Part shown: positions 18,643 to 28,151 of the stretch, piece by piece
Numbering within the stretch: position 1 is the first letter of the stretch
Layout of the letters: every line of letters starts with the position of its first letter
Assembly (NCBI RefSeq): GCF_030160295.1
Contig: NZ_BSOB01000010.1
Coordinates: 148,084 to 212,083, forward strand
Length of the DNA: 64,000 nucleotides
Reading direction: 5' to 3'
Source of the DNA: Dyella acidisoli
GTDB taxonomy: Bacteria > Pseudomonadota > Gammaproteobacteria > Xanthomonadales > Rhodanobacteraceae
The notes under the pieces: model-generated
Told to the model about the DNA's origin: nothing
What the model saw: only the letters and a program-made list of their open reading frames with translations
Databases searched by the model: none
Position numbers and translations under genes: made by a program

Positions 18643-19182
18643 TCAGTTACGGAAGGGGAAGTTGAAGGCTTCCAGCAGCGCCTTGGCTTCCTCGTCGGTC
18701 TTAGCCGTAGTAGTAATGGAGATGTCCATACCACGCATGGCGTCGATCGCGTCGAAATCGATTTCCGGGAAGATGATCTGTTCCTTGATGCCGAAGTTGT
18801 AATTGCCACGGCCATCGAAGGCGCGACCCGAGACGCCGCGGAAGTCGCGAACGCGGGGCAGCGAGATATTGATCAGGCGATCCAGGAATTCCCACATCTG
18901 AGCGCGGCGCAAGGTGACCTTGCAGCCGATCGGCCAGCCGTCGCGGATCTTGAACGAGGCCACGGACACGCGCGCCTTGGTCGTGATCGGCTTCTGACCG
19001 GCAATCTTGGTCATATCCGCCACAGCATTCTCGAGCACTTTCTTGTTGCCCGCGGCTTCGCCCACGCCCATGTTCAGCGTGATCTTGGTGATGCGGGGAA
19101 CCTGCATCACGTTCTGGTAACCAAAACGCTCGGTGAGCTTTTGGATGACCTGTTCTTTGTAAAAATTTTCAAGGCGCGTCAT
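18643..19182 (-). CDS. rplE: 50S ribosomal protein L5
   Basis: 179-aa L5, the main 5S rRNA-binding protein, which contacts P-site tRNA. The segments [35 protein letters not shown] and [18 protein letters not shown] are diagnostic. It follows rplX by 12 bases. Confidence 0.98.
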   Translation of the reverse strand: MTRLENFYKEQVIQKLTERFGYQNVMQVPRITKITLNMGVGEAAGNKKVLENAVADMTKIAGQKPITTKARVSVASFKIRDGWPIGCKVTLRRAQMWEFLDRLINISLPRVRDFRGVSGRAFDGRGNYNFGIKEQIIFPEIDFDAIDAMRGMDISITTTAKTDEEAKALLEAFNFPFRN

Positions 19183-19194
19183 GACTTGTGTTCC

Positions 19195-19509
19195 TTACGC
19201 GTCCACGACCTCGCCCGAAGAACGGTACACGCGGACTTTGCGCTCATCAGCGAGCACCTTGAATCCGACGCGTTCACCCTTGTTCGTGGCGGGGTTGAAC
19301 AGCTGCACATTAGAAATATGGATCGAAGCTTCACGCTCAACGATGCCGCCCGGCTGGTTGGCCTGCGGATTCGCCTTGGTATGACGCTTGACCAGGTTGA
19401 CGTTGGAGACGAACACGCGATCGCCTTCAACGCGCAGCACGTCGCCGCGCTGACCTTTGTTTTTGCCGGTGATCACGATGACCTGATCACCCTTGCGGAT
19501 ACGGTTCAT
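19195..19509 (-). CDS. rplX: 50S ribosomal protein L24
   Basis: 104-aa L24, an assembly initiator of the 50S near the tunnel exit. It has the N-terminal KOW motif ([21 protein letters not shown]) and the conserved [13 protein letters not shown]. It lies between rplN and rplE. Confidence 0.98.
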   Translation of the reverse strand: MNRIRKGDQVIVITGKNKGQRGDVLRVEGDRVFVSNVNLVKRHTKANPQANQPGGIVEREASIHISNVQLFNPATNKGERVGFKVLADERKVRVYRSSGEVVDA

Positions 19510-19523
19510 GGGTCTATCTCCGC

Positions 19524-19892
19524 TCAGAGCACTTCGGGTGCAAGCGAGACGATCTTCATGAACTTCTCGCCGCGCAGCTCGCGAGTGACCGGCCCGAAGA
19601 TACGGGTGCCGATCGGCTCGAGCTTGTTGTTGAGGAGAACAGCCGCGTTGCCGTCGAAACGGATCAGCGAGCCGTCGGCGCGGCGCACGCCCTTGGCGGT
19701 ACGTACCACCACGGCGTTGTAGACCTCGCCCTTCTTCACCTTGCCACGCGGGATGGCATCCTTCACGGTGACCTTGATCACGTCACCGATCGCGGCGTAT
19801 CGGCGCTTGGAGCCGCCGAGCACCTTGATGCACATCAGTTCCTTGGCGCCGCTGTTGTCGGCGGCGGAAAGCGTGCTTTGCATCTGGATCAT
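19524..19892 (-). CDS. rplN: 50S ribosomal protein L14
   Basis: 122-aa L14, a subunit-interface protein. The start [20 protein letters not shown] and the C-terminus [14 protein letters not shown] are diagnostic and the length is standard. It lies between rpsQ and rplX. Confidence 0.98.
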   Translation of the reverse strand: MIQMQSTLSAADNSGAKELMCIKVLGGSKRRYAAIGDVIKVTVKDAIPRGKVKKGEVYNAVVVRTAKGVRRADGSLIRFDGNAAVLLNNKLEPIGTRIFGPVTRELRGEKFMKIVSLAPEVL

Positions 19893-19907
19893 GGCTGCAC
19901 CCTCCCC

Positions 19908-20168
19908 TTACGCTTCGGCGCGCGTGACGATTTCGACCACGCGGTGATGTTTGGTCTTGGAAAGCGGACGGCATTCCGCAATGCGCACCACGTCGCCCTC
20001 GTTCGCACCGAGATCGTTCTGCGCGTGGAGCTTGGTGGAACGACGCACGATCTTGCCCAGCAGCGGATGCTGCACCTGGCGTTCGATCAGTACGGTGACC
20101 GTCTTTTCCATCTTGTTACTAATGACGCGACCCTCAAGGGTGCGTACTTGTTTCTGGTTGTCGCTCAT
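19908..20168 (-). CDS. rpsQ: 30S ribosomal protein S17
   Basis: 86-aa S17, an OB-fold primary binder of the 16S 5' domain. The core [20 protein letters not shown] and the C-terminal [18 protein letters not shown] are typical. It follows rpmC by 12 bases. Confidence 0.98.
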   Translation of the reverse strand: MSDNQKQVRTLEGRVISNKMEKTVTVLIERQVQHPLLGKIVRRSTKLHAQNDLGANEGDVVRIAECRPLSKTKHHRVVEIVTRAEA

Positions 20169-20180
20169 GTCGGCCGCCTC

Positions 20181-20366
20181 TTACTTCTTGCCGCCGAGCA
20201 CGAACTTCGTGCGGGCGATATCACGCCGAACGCGGCGCAGTTGATGCGGCTGGCTGAGCTGGCCGGTGCCCTTCTGCATGCGCAAGTTGAACTGCTCCTT
20301 GCGCAGATCCAGCAGGTGCTGCTTCAGCTCTTCTGCCGACTTGGTTGTTAGATCTTTGATGGCCAT
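20181..20366 (-). CDS. rpmC: 50S ribosomal protein L29
   Basis: 61-aa L29, a helical hairpin at the tunnel exit and part of the SRP and trigger factor docking site. The start [18 protein letters not shown] at 20366 shares a base with the rplP stop (TGATG), which is why it is chosen over a GTG one codon upstream. Confidence 0.97.
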   Translation of the reverse strand: MAIKDLTTKSAEELKQHLLDLRKEQFNLRMQKGTGQLSQPHQLRRVRRDIARTKFVLGGKK

Positions 20367-20779
20367 CACATCACCGCTCTGGTCACAAACTGGGTCTGCA
20401 CCGACAACTTGGCGGCGGCCAGGCGGAACGCCTCGCGCGCGGTAGCCTCGTCGACACCCTCGATTTCATAAAGCATGCGGCCCGGCTGGATCGGTGCGAC
20501 CCAGAACTCCACGCCACCCTTACCGGCGCCCATTCGGACTTCGATTGGCTTTTTGGTAATCGGCTTGTCCGGGAACACGCGGATCCACAGCTTGCCGCCG
20601 CGCTTCACGAAACGTGTGATGCAACGACGAGCCGCCTCGATCTGACGCGCAGTGAGTGCACCGTGCGTAGTGGCCTTGAGGCCGTACTCGCCAAAGCTGA
20701 CGAGGTTGGCACTGAAGGCGAGACCGTCATTGCGGCCCTTGAATTGCTTACGGTATTTGGTTCGCTTGGGTTGCAACAT
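20366..20779 (-). CDS. rplP: 50S ribosomal protein L16
   Basis: 137-aa L16, close to the A-site tRNA elbow and late in 50S assembly. The start [19 protein letters not shown] and the [13 protein letters not shown] block are diagnostic. Its stop overlaps the rpmC start by one base. It begins 11 bases after rpsC. Confidence 0.98.
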   Translation of the reverse strand: MLQPKRTKYRKQFKGRNDGLAFSANLVSFGEYGLKATTHGALTARQIEAARRCITRFVKRGGKLWIRVFPDKPITKKPIEVRMGAGKGGVEFWVAPIQPGRMLYEIEGVDEATAREAFRLAAAKLSVQTQFVTRAVM

Positions 20780-20790
20780 GGCAACTCTCC

Positions 20791-21552
20791 TTACTTCGTC
20801 CGCTCGCGGCGGCTTTCGCCACCTTCGCGATCACGACGCGATTCACGACGCCCTTCGCCGCCTTCACGCTCACGGCGCGGCTGCGCGGACTGCTCTTCCT
20901 TCGGCTCCTGGCCGACCTGGGACAGGTCGAAGATTTCGCCCTTATAGATCCAGACCTTGATGCCGATGATGCCGTAGGTCGTTTTCGCCTCGGCGGTGCC
21001 GTAGTCGATGTCCGCACGCAAGGTATGCAGCGGCACGCGACCTTCGCGACTCCATTCGGAGCGAGCAATCTCGGCGCCGTTCAGACGACCGGAAACATTG
21101 ATCTTGATACCCAGTGCGCCCAGGCGCATCGCATTGCCCACGGCGCGCTTCATGGCACGACGGAACATGATGCGGCGCTCGAGCTGCTGAGCGATCGATT
21201 CGGCCACCAACTGGGCATCGATTTCGGGCTTGCGCACTTCGTTGACGTTGATGTGCGCCGGAACGCCCATCATGTCGCTGACTTCCTTGCGCAGCTTCTC
21301 GATGTCCTCGCCCTTCTTGCCGATCACCACGCCCGGACGGGCGGTGTGGATCGTCACGCGGGCCGTCTTGGCAGGGCGCTCGATTTGAATCTTCGAGATA
21401 CCGGCAGCAGCCAGCTTCTTGCGCAGCATCTCGCGGACCTTCAGGTCAGCGGCGAGGTACTTCGCATATTCGCCCTTATTGGCGTACCACTTCGAGTTCC
21501 AGTCCTTGGCAATGCCGAGGCGGATACCGGTGGGATGAACTTTATGACCCAT
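20791..21552 (-). CDS. rpsC: 30S ribosomal protein S3 with an Arg/Glu-rich tail
   Basis: 253-aa S3 of the mRNA entry tunnel and helicase site. It has an N-terminal KH domain ([17 protein letters not shown]) and the C-terminal S3 domain ending near residue 212. The last 35 or so residues (from about 218) are low-complexity and charged, with repeated units such as [15 protein letters not shown] and [14 protein letters not shown]. coli S3, by comparison, is 233 aa. It follows rplV by 13 bases. Confidence 0.98.
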   Translation of the reverse strand: MGHKVHPTGIRLGIAKDWNSKWYANKGEYAKYLAADLKVREMLRKKLAAAGISKIQIERPAKTARVTIHTARPGVVIGKKGEDIEKLRKEVSDMMGVPAHINVNEVRKPEIDAQLVAESIAQQLERRIMFRRAMKRAVGNAMRLGALGIKINVSGRLNGAEIARSEWSREGRVPLHTLRADIDYGTAEAKTTYGIIGIKVWIYKGEIFDLSQVGQEPKEEQSAQPRREREGGEGRRESRRDREGGESRRERTK

Positions 21553-21565
21553 CGTCTACGTCCTC

Positions 21566-21901
21566 TCAGTTACCAACGATCACGGTGATGTGACTCGTGC
21601 GCTTCAGGATGCGGGAACCGCGACCTTTGGCGCGGGCGTACATGCGCTTCATCGCCGGGCCTTCGTCGACGAAGATCTTGGAGACCTTCAACTCATCGAC
21701 GTCAGCACCGAGGTTGTTCTCGGCGTTGGCGACAGCCGACAGCAGCACTTTACGAACCATGTGCGCGGCCTTCTTGTTGGTGAACTGGAGCACGTCGCTG
21801 GCACGGCCCACGGGCATACCGCGGACCAGGTCAGCTACCAGGCGTGCCTTCTGCGCTGAAATGCGAGCGCTGCGCAGGATCGCTTTGGCTTCGGTGCTCA
21901 T
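21566..21901 (-). CDS. rplV: 50S ribosomal protein L22
   Basis: 111-aa L22, whose beta-hairpin lines the exit tunnel and is a site of macrolide resistance mutations. The start [21 protein letters not shown] at 21901 shares one base with the rpsS stop (TGATG). The tip region [20 protein letters not shown] is intact and looks wild-type. Confidence 0.97.
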   Translation of the reverse strand: MSTEAKAILRSARISAQKARLVADLVRGMPVGRASDVLQFTNKKAAHMVRKVLLSAVANAENNLGADVDELKVSKIFVDEGPAMKRMYARAKGRGSRILKRTSHITVIVGN

Positions 21902-22173
21902 CACTTGCCCTTCTTATCGCCGCCATGGCCCTTGAAAGTACGCGTCACCGCGAACTCGCCGAGCTTATGCCCGACCATGTTCTCGTTGACGAGCACCGGC
22001 ACGTGCTGGCGACCGTTATGGATGGCGATGGTCAATCCCACCATTTCCGGCAGGATCATGGAACGACGCGACCAGGTCTTGATCGGACGCTTGGAGTTGG
22101 TGGAAACCGCGGTTTCCACTTTCTTAATGAGATGAAGGTCGACGAAGGGACCTTTCTTCAAAGAACGCGGCAT
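21901..22173 (-). CDS. rpsS: 30S ribosomal protein S19
   Basis: 90-aa S19 of the 30S head, forming a complex with S13. The sequence [20 protein letters not shown] and the [23 protein letters not shown] block are diagnostic. It starts 12 bases after rplB and overlaps the rplV start. Confidence 0.98.
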   Translation of the reverse strand: MPRSLKKGPFVDLHLIKKVETAVSTNSKRPIKTWSRRSMILPEMVGLTIAIHNGRQHVPVLVNENMVGHKLGEFAVTRTFKGHGGDKKGK

Positions 22174-22185
22174 GACGGCTTCCTG

Positions 22186-23007
22186 TTATTTACGACGACG
22201 CACGATGAACTGCTGCGTGCGCTTGTTGTTACGGGTCTTGTAACCCTTGGTTGGCGTACCCCACGGACTGACCGGGTGACGGCCACCCGAGGTACGGCCT
22301 TCACCACCACCATGCGGATGGTCGACAGGGTTCATCACCACGCCGCGGACGGTCGGGCGAATGCCCTTCCAGCGCGTGGCACCAGCCTTGCCCAACTTGC
22401 GCAGACTGTGCTCGGAGTTACCCACTTCACCGATGGTGGCGCGGCAATCGACCGGCACCTTGCGCATTTCGCCGGAGCGCAAACGCAGCGTGGCATAACC
22501 GGATTCACGCGCAATCAACTGTGCGGAAGCGCCGGCCGAACGGGCAATCTGCGCCCCCTTGCCAGGCTTCATTTCCACGCAATGCACAGTCGAACCGACC
22601 GGAATGTTGCGCAGCGGCAGGCTGTTACCAACTTTGATCGGTGCGTCGTGACCGGAGACCACGCGATCGCCCACCGCCACACCAGCCGGCGCGATGATGT
22701 AACGGCGCTCACCGTCCGCGTAGCACAGCAGTGCGATATGCGCGGTGCGGTTCGGGTCGTATTCCAGGCGCTCGACCTTGGCGGCAATGCCTTCCTTGTC
22801 GCGCTTGAAGTCGATGATGCGGTATGCCTGCTTGTGACCGCCGCCGCGATGCCGCGTGGTGATGCGACCGAAATGGTTGCGACCACCCGTCTTCGACTGA
22901 CTTTCGGTCAGCGGCGCGTACGGCGCGCCCTTGTGCAGCCCCTCGGTGCGGACGCTGACGGCGTCACGACGACCCGGCGAGGTTGGCTTGTGATTAATTA
23001 GTGCCAT
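22186..23007 (-). CDS. rplB: 50S ribosomal protein L2
   Basis: 273-aa L2, needed for subunit association and peptidyl transferase activity. The C-terminal signature [18 protein letters not shown] with its conserved histidine is intact, as is [17 protein letters not shown]. It lies between rplW and rpsS. Confidence 0.98.
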   Translation of the reverse strand: MALINHKPTSPGRRDAVSVRTEGLHKGAPYAPLTESQSKTGGRNHFGRITTRHRGGGHKQAYRIIDFKRDKEGIAAKVERLEYDPNRTAHIALLCYADGERRYIIAPAGVAVGDRVVSGHDAPIKVGNSLPLRNIPVGSTVHCVEMKPGKGAQIARSAGASAQLIARESGYATLRLRSGEMRKVPVDCRATIGEVGNSEHSLRKLGKAGATRWKGIRPTVRGVVMNPVDHPHGGGEGRTSGGRHPVSPWGTPTKGYKTRNNKRTQQFIVRRRK

Positions 23008-23024
23008 CTGTCGGAACTCCTGGC

Positions 23025-23318
23025 TCAGGCCTTAGCCGCCACGTCGATCGTCTGGCCTTCGGCAAGGCGAACATACGCCTTGCGCTTGCCCTGACGGCTG
23101 CCCGCGCGGAAACGGAAGGACTTGGCCTTGCCCTTGGCATTGACGAGATTCACCTGCTCGACTTTCACGTCGAACATTTTCTCGACCGCCGCGCGGACAT
23201 CGGCCTTGGTTGCTTCGGGAGCAACCACGAATACGTACTGGTTGTTTTCGGCTAGACGGGCCGCCTTTTCAGAGATGTGCGGCGCGCGCAGCGTATTCAG
23301 AATGCGTTCGTTGCTCAT
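23025..23318 (-). CDS. rplW: 50S ribosomal protein L23
   Basis: 97-aa L23 at the tunnel exit, the docking site for trigger factor and SRP. The start [19 protein letters not shown] at 23318 overlaps the rplD stop (ATGA) and is preferred to a GTG three codons upstream. The core [16 protein letters not shown] is typical. Confidence 0.97.
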   Translation of the reverse strand: MSNERILNTLRAPHISEKAARLAENNQYVFVVAPEATKADVRAAVEKMFDVKVEQVNLVNAKGKAKSFRFRAGSRQGKRKAYVRLAEGQTIDVAAKA

Positions 23319-23917
23319 GCCAGCCACTCCTCGACTTTCTTGACCGCTTCGACGGTCATTACCACATAGTCGGAACCAACCAGGCTGACCGGGTTCAACG
23401 CGAGCACATCCACCACATGCAGATAGGGGATATTACGCGATGCCAGATACAGCGCTTCGTTCGCGTCTTCCGACACCAGCAACACGCGACCGGACACTTC
23501 GAGTTCGGCCAACTTGGCGACCATTGCTTTGGTCTTCGGGGCATCGATGCCGAAGCCCTCAACAACCTTTAGACGACCCTGGCGATTCAGCTCCGAAAGA
23601 ATCGAGCGAATTGCCACGCGATAGGACTTGCGGTTGACTTTTTGCTCATAGCTACGGGGTTTGGCCGCGAATGTCACACCGCCGCCCACAAAGATCGGAG
23701 CGCGATAATCGCCGTGACGAGCGCCACCGCCCTTCTGCTTCTTGAACTTCTTGGTAGTACCGGACACATCGCTGCGCGAAAGCTGCGACTGCGTGCCTGC
23801 ACGACCACCGGCCTGGTAGGCCACTACAACCTGGTGCACCAAGGCCTGCTTGAACTCGCCGCCGAACACTTCGTCCGACACGCTGAGCGGCTTGGCGCCA
23901 ATAACATTCAGTTCCAT
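23315..23917 (-). CDS. rplD: 50S ribosomal protein L4
   Basis: 200-aa L4, an exit-tunnel protein and, in E. coli, the autoregulator of the S10 operon. The start [13 protein letters not shown] at 23917 has GAGGAGA upstream. The tunnel loop ([20 protein letters not shown]) is intact. Its stop overlaps the rplW start. Confidence 0.97.
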   Translation of the reverse strand: MELNVIGAKPLSVSDEVFGGEFKQALVHQVVVAYQAGGRAGTQSQLSRSDVSGTTKKFKKQKGGGARHGDYRAPIFVGGGVTFAAKPRSYEQKVNRKSYRVAIRSILSELNRQGRLKVVEGFGIDAPKTKAMVAKLAELEVSGRVLLVSEDANEALYLASRNIPYLHVVDVLALNPVSLVGSDYVVMTVEAVKKVEEWLA

Positions 23918-23928
23918 GCCGTCTCTCC

Positions 23929-24570
23929 TCAACCCTTGGTGGTCGGGCGAATGATGACGTCGCCGCCGGTAGCACCCGGCACAGCGCCCTTCACCGCGAT
24001 CAAGTGGCGCTCGGCGTCTACCTTGACCACTTCCAAGCCCTGCACGGTGCGATTGACCGCACCCATGTGACCCGACATTTTCTTGCCCGGGAACACGCGA
24101 CCTGGCGTCTGACGCTGACCAATCGAACCCGGCGCGCGATGCGACAGCGAGTTACCGTGAGTAGCGTCGCCCATGGTGAAGCCATGGCGCTTGATCGTGC
24201 CCTGAAAGCCCTTGCCCTTGCTGACACCGGCCACGTCGACAATCTGGCCGACCTGAAACACTTCTTCAGCCTTGATTTCAGCGCCGACGGCGTACTTGCC
24301 GGCATCGACCGTATTCAAGCGGAATTCCCAAAGGCCACGGCCCGGCTCGACTTTCGCCTTGGCGTAGTGACCTTTCTCCGGGTTGGTCAGCAGGCTGGCG
24401 CGCTTGGCGCCCGCGGTGACCTGCACCGCGCTGTAACCATCGTTATCTTCCGTCTTCACCTGGGTCACACGGTTCGGCGTCGCTTCGATCAGCGTCACCG
24501 GAATCGAGCGTCCGTCTTCAGTGAAGAGTCGGCTCATGCCGCATTTGCGGCCAACCAGTCCGATACTCAT
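23929..24570 (-). CDS. rplC: 50S ribosomal protein L3
   Basis: 213-aa L3, which starts 50S assembly and reaches the peptidyl transferase centre. The start [16 protein letters not shown] at 24570 is the family start with CAGGA upstream. An in-frame TTG 24 bases upstream overlaps rpsJ and is rejected. The [18 protein letters not shown] block, with the methylated glutamine region, is conserved. Confidence 0.97.
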   Translation of the reverse strand: MSIGLVGRKCGMSRLFTEDGRSIPVTLIEATPNRVTQVKTEDNDGYSAVQVTAGAKRASLLTNPEKGHYAKAKVEPGRGLWEFRLNTVDAGKYAVGAEIKAEEVFQVGQIVDVAGVSKGKGFQGTIKRHGFTMGDATHGNSLSHRAPGSIGQRQTPGRVFPGKKMSGHMGAVNRTVQGLEVVKVDAERHLIAVKGAVPGATGGDVIIRPTTKG

Positions 24571-24590
24571 GTTCGTATCCTGTTTATCGC

Positions 24591-24902
24591 TCAACCAAGC
24601 TTGATCTGAACGTCAACGCCAGCGGCGAGATCGAGCTTCATGAGCGCGTCCACGGTCTTGTCGTTGGGATCGACGATATCCAGCACGCGCTTGTGGGTGC
24701 GGGTCTCGTACTGATCGCGGGCGTCTTTGTCGACGTGCGGCGACACCAGAATGGTGTAACGCTCGATCTTGGTCGGAAGCGGAATCGGACCGAGAACTGT
24801 AGCGCCGGTGCGCTTGGCCGTCTCGACGATTTCGCTGGCCGAACGGTCGATCAGACGATGATCGAACGCCTTAAGCCGAATGCGAATCTTTTGGTTCGCC
24901 AT
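24591..24902 (-). CDS. rpsJ: 30S ribosomal protein S10 (NusE)
   Basis: 103-aa S10, a 30S head protein and transcription antitermination factor (NusE). The sequence [19 protein letters not shown] and [25 protein letters not shown] are diagnostic. It is the first gene of the S10 operon, with its own promoter 313 bases upstream and a hairpin in the leader. Confidence 0.98.
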   Translation of the reverse strand: MANQKIRIRLKAFDHRLIDRSASEIVETAKRTGATVLGPIPLPTKIERYTILVSPHVDKDARDQYETRTHKRVLDIVDPNDKTVDALMKLDLAAGVDVQIKLG

Positions 24903-25253
24903 AACCGTGTCCTGTTATCTAAAGAACAAATTTGTGAATCGAAGTGGCTTCTCACCACTCCGCACAACCCTTAACTGCACTGCAAGTCCCGCAAAAAAAT
25001 CCTCAAGCATTCTCGATACCCAGAGGACTTCAAAACGCCGGGGCAGGCCGTTTTGCGGCCTGCCCAGACAGATAGCGTATGCGGAGCCCAACAAAGTAAT
25101 GGAGACTTCACTCCACCCAGGACCCCGCAACATCCTTGTTAGCGAACTCGAAGCACTTCCTATGCCTCATTTCGCGGTAGGCCGTTGAATAAATTCGCCG
25201 GCAACAACTCAACAACTATAGCCCACTTAAAGCCATATGACAAGCGCCTTAAG
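24903..25253 (-). promoter_or_regulatory. S10 operon promoter and leader
   Basis: This gap has no gene. On the minus strand, TTGTCA (25243-25238) and TATAGT (25220-25215) are 17 bases apart, each matching the sigma-70 consensus at five of six positions. They lie just beyond the tuf terminator, so the S10 operon has its own promoter. The transcribed leader of about 300 nt holds a perfect ten-pair hairpin, GGGCAGGCCG/CGGCCTGCCC (25065-25041). By analogy with the E. coli S10 leader it could be a regulatory or attenuation structure for L4, but I cannot show the homology. Confidence 0.75.
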
Positions 25254-25282
25254 GAAAACCGCCTATTTGGCAGGCGGTTTTC
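25254..25282 (-). terminator. Terminator of tuf
   Basis: A perfect ten-pair stem, GAAAACCGCC (25282-25273 on the minus strand) with GGCGGTTTTC, and a nine-base loop, ten bases after the tuf stop. It separates the tRNA-tuf unit from the S10 operon. Confidence 0.85.
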
Positions 25283-25292
25283 GTATACCTAC

Positions 25293-26483
25293 TTACTTGG
25301 TGATCTTGGCGACGACGCCAGCGCCTACCGTACGGCCGCCTTCGCGAATCGCAAAGCGCAGACCTTCGCTCATCGCGATCGGGGCGATCAGCTGTACCGA
25401 GATCTTCACATTGTCGCCCGGCATCACCATCTCCGTGCCCTCTGGCAACTTGATCGCGCCGGTCACGTCCGTCGTACGGAAATAGAACTGCGGGCGGTAG
25501 TTGCTGAAGAACGGGGTATGACGGCCACCCTCTTCCTTCGACAGCACGTAGATCTCGCCTTCGAAATCCGTGTGCGGCGTGATCGAACCCGGCTTGGCCA
25601 GCACCTGACCGCGCTCCACGTCTTCACGCTTCGTGCCGCGCAGCAGCAGACCCACGTTGTCGCCCGCCTGACCCTGATCCAGCAGCTTGCGGAACATTTC
25701 CACGCCGGTCACCGTCGTCTTAACCGTCGGCTTCAAACCCACGATCTCAATTTCGTCACCGACCTTGATGATGCCCGTCTCCACGCGACCGGTTACCACC
25801 GTACCGCGGCCGGAGATCGAGAACACGTCTTCCACCGGCATCAGGAACGGCTTGTCCAGCACGCGCACCGGCTCAGGGATGTAGCTGTCCAGCGCGTCCA
25901 CCAGCGCAATGATCGCCGGCACGCCGATGTCCGACTGGTCGCCTTCCAGCGCCAGCTTGGCCGAACCCTTGATGATCGGGGTGTCGTCGCCCGGGAACTC
26001 GTACTTGGAGAGCAGCTCGCGCACTTCCATCTCCACGAGCTCCAGCAGCTCGGCGTCGTCCACCATGTCGGCCTTGTTCAGGAACACCACGATGTACGGC
26101 ACGCCCACCTGGCGGCTCAGCAGGATGTGTTCGCGCGTCTGCGGCATCGGGCCGTCCGCGGCCGAGCACACCAGGATCGCACCGTCCATCTGCGCCGCAC
26201 CCGTGATCATGTTCTTCACGTAGTCAGCATGGCCCGGGCAGTCCACGTGGGCGTAGTGGCGGTTCGGCGATTCGTATTCCACGTGGGCCGTGGAGATCGT
26301 GATACCGCGCGCCTTTTCTTCCGGCGCCGCGTCAATCGCGTCGTACGCCTTGAACTCACCGCCAAAACGCTCTGCACCAACCTTCGTCAGCGCCGCTGTC
26401 AGCGTCGTCTTGCCGTGGTCCACGTGACCGATCGTGCCCACGTTTACGTGTGGCTTGGTGCGTTCGAATTTACCCTTTGCCAT
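25293..26483 (-). CDS. tuf: Elongation factor Tu
   Basis: 396-aa GTPase that brings aminoacyl-tRNA to the ribosomal A site. The start [16 protein letters not shown] at 26483 is the family start. An in-frame codon nine bases upstream is rejected. GTP-binding motifs [17 protein letters not shown] and NKADMVDD are intact, and the C-terminal [17 protein letters not shown] is standard. Three tRNA genes precede it as in the tufB locus of E. coli, but rpsJ follows it as in the tufA locus. This may be a tuf-tuf recombination junction (see findings). Confidence 0.99.
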   Translation of the reverse strand: MAKGKFERTKPHVNVGTIGHVDHGKTTLTAALTKVGAERFGGEFKAYDAIDAAPEEKARGITISTAHVEYESPNRHYAHVDCPGHADYVKNMITGAAQMDGAILVCSAADGPMPQTREHILLSRQVGVPYIVVFLNKADMVDDAELLELVEMEVRELLSKYEFPGDDTPIIKGSAKLALEGDQSDIGVPAIIALVDALDSYIPEPVRVLDKPFLMPVEDVFSISGRGTVVTGRVETGIIKVGDEIEIVGLKPTVKTTVTGVEMFRKLLDQGQAGDNVGLLLRGTKREDVERGQVLAKPGSITPHTDFEGEIYVLSKEEGGRHTPFFSNYRPQFYFRTTDVTGAIKLPEGTEMVMPGDNVKISVQLIAPIAMSEGLRFAIREGGRTVGAGVVAKITK

Positions 26484-26569
26484 GAGCGCCAAATCCCGAT
26501 GGAGTCAATGAGTGAGTGATAAGGAAATCTAAACGAGCTGTCAGGCGATACCGCGGCAGCCGCGTGCGG

Positions 26570-26645
<76 letters not shown>

Positions 26646-26670
26646 ACAAAAAACACAGCGACGAGATCAA

Positions 26671-26744
<74 letters not shown>

Positions 26745-26839
26745 CCTGCGCGGAACTCGTCTCTCGAACCGCATCAGCACATTCAACCGCTTTTGCGATC
26801 CGCCTTCCAGCCTGACCATGGTTACCCGTGATAATCGAC

Positions 26840-26925
26840 TGGTGGAGGGAGGTGGATTCGAACCACCGAAGGCGTGAGCCAGCAGATTTACAGTCTGCCC
26901 CCGTTGGCCGCTTGGGTATCCCTCC
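26840..26925 (-). tRNA. tRNA-Tyr (GUA)
   Basis: An 86-nt class II tRNA with a long variable arm and an encoded CCA. The acceptor GGAGGGA pairs with TCCCTCC, and the anticodon stem-loop GCAGA-CTGTAAA-TCTGC gives GUA. It is the first gene after the promoter at 26940-26968. Confidence 0.96.
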
Positions 26926-26939
26926 AACAAAGAACGGCT

Positions 26940-26968
26940 ATTGTGTGGATCGGGGCTTGATGTGTCAA
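26940..26968 (-). promoter_or_regulatory. Sigma-70 promoter of the tRNA-Tyr/Gly/Thr-tuf unit
   Basis: On the minus strand, a perfect -35 box TTGACA (26968-26963), a 17-base spacer and CACAAT (26945-26940, four of six consensus) lie 14 bases before tRNA-Tyr. The spacing fits transcription starting just upstream of the tRNA. Confidence 0.75.
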
Positions 26969-27060
26969 CACCTTGACGAGCGAAACGGCCGATTTTTTCG
27001 AGTTTTCCGGGCGCATTAAAGCCATGCACAGATTCGTTCGACACATCTCGCAGGATTTGC

Positions 27061-27549
27061 TCAATCGTTCCCTGCGCTACGCGTGTCAACGAACTGCGCC
27101 ATGCTCTTGGAAACCTCTAGCAAATGCCTTGCCTGTTCCTGCAATCGTCGCTCATTGTCGTCGCGCGGTGTCCAGGGCGGCACCGCGGTAGGCTTACCAT
27201 CTGGCTTGTCCAACGCGACGAACACCATCACGCAACTGGTCGCCAAACGCTCTTCACCACTGCGCAGGTCGCGGGCCAGCACATCCACAGCCATCTGCAT
27301 GCTGGACGTTCCGGTGTAGATCAACTTGGCCCGCACGCTGACCAGATCGCCGATCAGGATCGGCTTGACGAATTGGATGCCACTGACCGCAGCCGTAACG
27401 CAATACGCCCCGCTCCAGCCCACAGCGCAGGCATAACCAGCCTGATCGATCCATTTCATCACCATGCCGCCGTGCACCTTGCCGCCGAAGTTGACATCAG
27501 AGGGCTGGGCAAGAAAACGAAAGGTAACTTCGTGCTGCTGACCTGACAT
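27061..27549 (-). CDS. Acyl-CoA thioesterase (hotdog fold, YciA/BACH type)
   Basis: 162-aa hotdog-fold enzyme expected to hydrolyse acyl-CoA thioesters in the cytoplasm. The motif NFGGKVHGGMVMKWIDQAGYACA (the Gly-rich turn and Asp at the start of the central helix) and VRAKLIYTGTSSMQMAVDVL are typical of YciA-like enzymes. The C-terminal 30 residues form a helix not always present. It stands alone between the tRNA unit promoter and the acetyltransferase gene, on the same strand as both. Substrate chain length cannot be read from sequence. Confidence 0.87.
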   Translation of the reverse strand: MSGQQHEVTFRFLAQPSDVNFGGKVHGGMVMKWIDQAGYACAVGWSGAYCVTAAVSGIQFVKPILIGDLVSVRAKLIYTGTSSMQMAVDVLARDLRSGEERLATSCVMVFVALDKPDGKPTAVPPWTPRDDNERRLQEQARHLLEVSKSMAQFVDTRSAGND

Positions 27550-27586
27550 GGATGCTCCAACGGCTATGTCAATCGAGAAGCGGGCA

Positions 27587-28084
27587 TTATGCCTGCTTGG
27601 CGCGCTGCACCGTCACTCGCAACGTCATCGGCGTGGTGAGCACACCCATCGGTGACGCTCTTTCGGCACCATCGGCGCGAAAGCCAAGACGCAGGTATAT
27701 CGGCACAGCACAGCGCGTGGCATTGAGCGTGAAACGACGAGTGCCTGCGCGCCGGACAGCATCCTGCAGCGTGCGTTGCCACAGACGCCGCGATATACCT
27801 TGCCCCTGGTAACGCGTGCCCACATAGAAGTGAACGAGATGCCTGTCGTCGCGCATGGCGGCAACACCCACCAGCACGTCGCCGAGATACGCCAAGTGAA
27901 AACGCTGACCTTCCATCATCTTCTGCCGAAGCACCTTGGCAGTAAGACGCGAAAGCAATTCACGCCCGATCTTGCGCGGCTGATCCGGCACCACCCAGCG
28001 CCGCACAACGCGCCGGCTCAGCACGCCGATAGCACAAGCATCATCCGGTTGGGCGAGGCGTATGCGAAGTACCTCACGAGACAT
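27587..28084 (-). CDS. GNAT family N-acetyltransferase
   Basis: 165-aa protein with the GNAT fold. The acetyl-CoA-binding motif A is visible as RYQGQGISRRLWQRTL (residues 97-112), following the beta-strand LVHFYVGT, and a C-terminal YLRLGF segment fits motif B. The N-terminus MSREVLRIRLAQPDDACAIGVLSRRV is a typical GNAT start. The substrate is unknown. It lies between ychF and the thioesterase. Confidence 0.85.
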   Translation of the reverse strand: MSREVLRIRLAQPDDACAIGVLSRRVVRRWVVPDQPRKIGRELLSRLTAKVLRQKMMEGQRFHLAYLGDVLVGVAAMRDDRHLVHFYVGTRYQGQGISRRLWQRTLQDAVRRAGTRRFTLNATRCAVPIYLRLGFRADGAERASPMGVLTTPMTLRVTVQRAKQA

Positions 28085-28120
28085 GCGCGTTCACTCCATG
28101 CGTGACGCGATGCTCGCATG

Positions 28121-28144
28121 AAAAAGCCCCGCTTGCGCGGGGCT
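28121..28144 (-). terminator. Terminator of ychF
   Basis: On the minus strand AGCCCCGC, loop GCAA, GCGGGGCT and then TTTT: an eight-pair GC-rich stem with a stable tetraloop directly before the T run, seven bases after the ychF stop. Confidence 0.9.
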
Positions 28145-28151
28145 CGAAATG

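Noticed and set aside
18322-19722. Plus-strand frame of 466 codons across rpsN, rplE, rplX and rplN
   Set aside because: It spans several well-established ribosomal genes on the other strand. It is an artefact of high GC content.
21844-23001. Plus-strand frame opposite rpsS and rplB
   Set aside because: Antisense to conserved ribosomal genes, with no family resemblance or ribosome-binding site.
25185-26519. Long plus-strand reading frame opposite tuf
   Set aside because: It is antisense to a highly conserved gene, rich in His and Arg as expected from mirrored GC-rich codons, and resembles no family.
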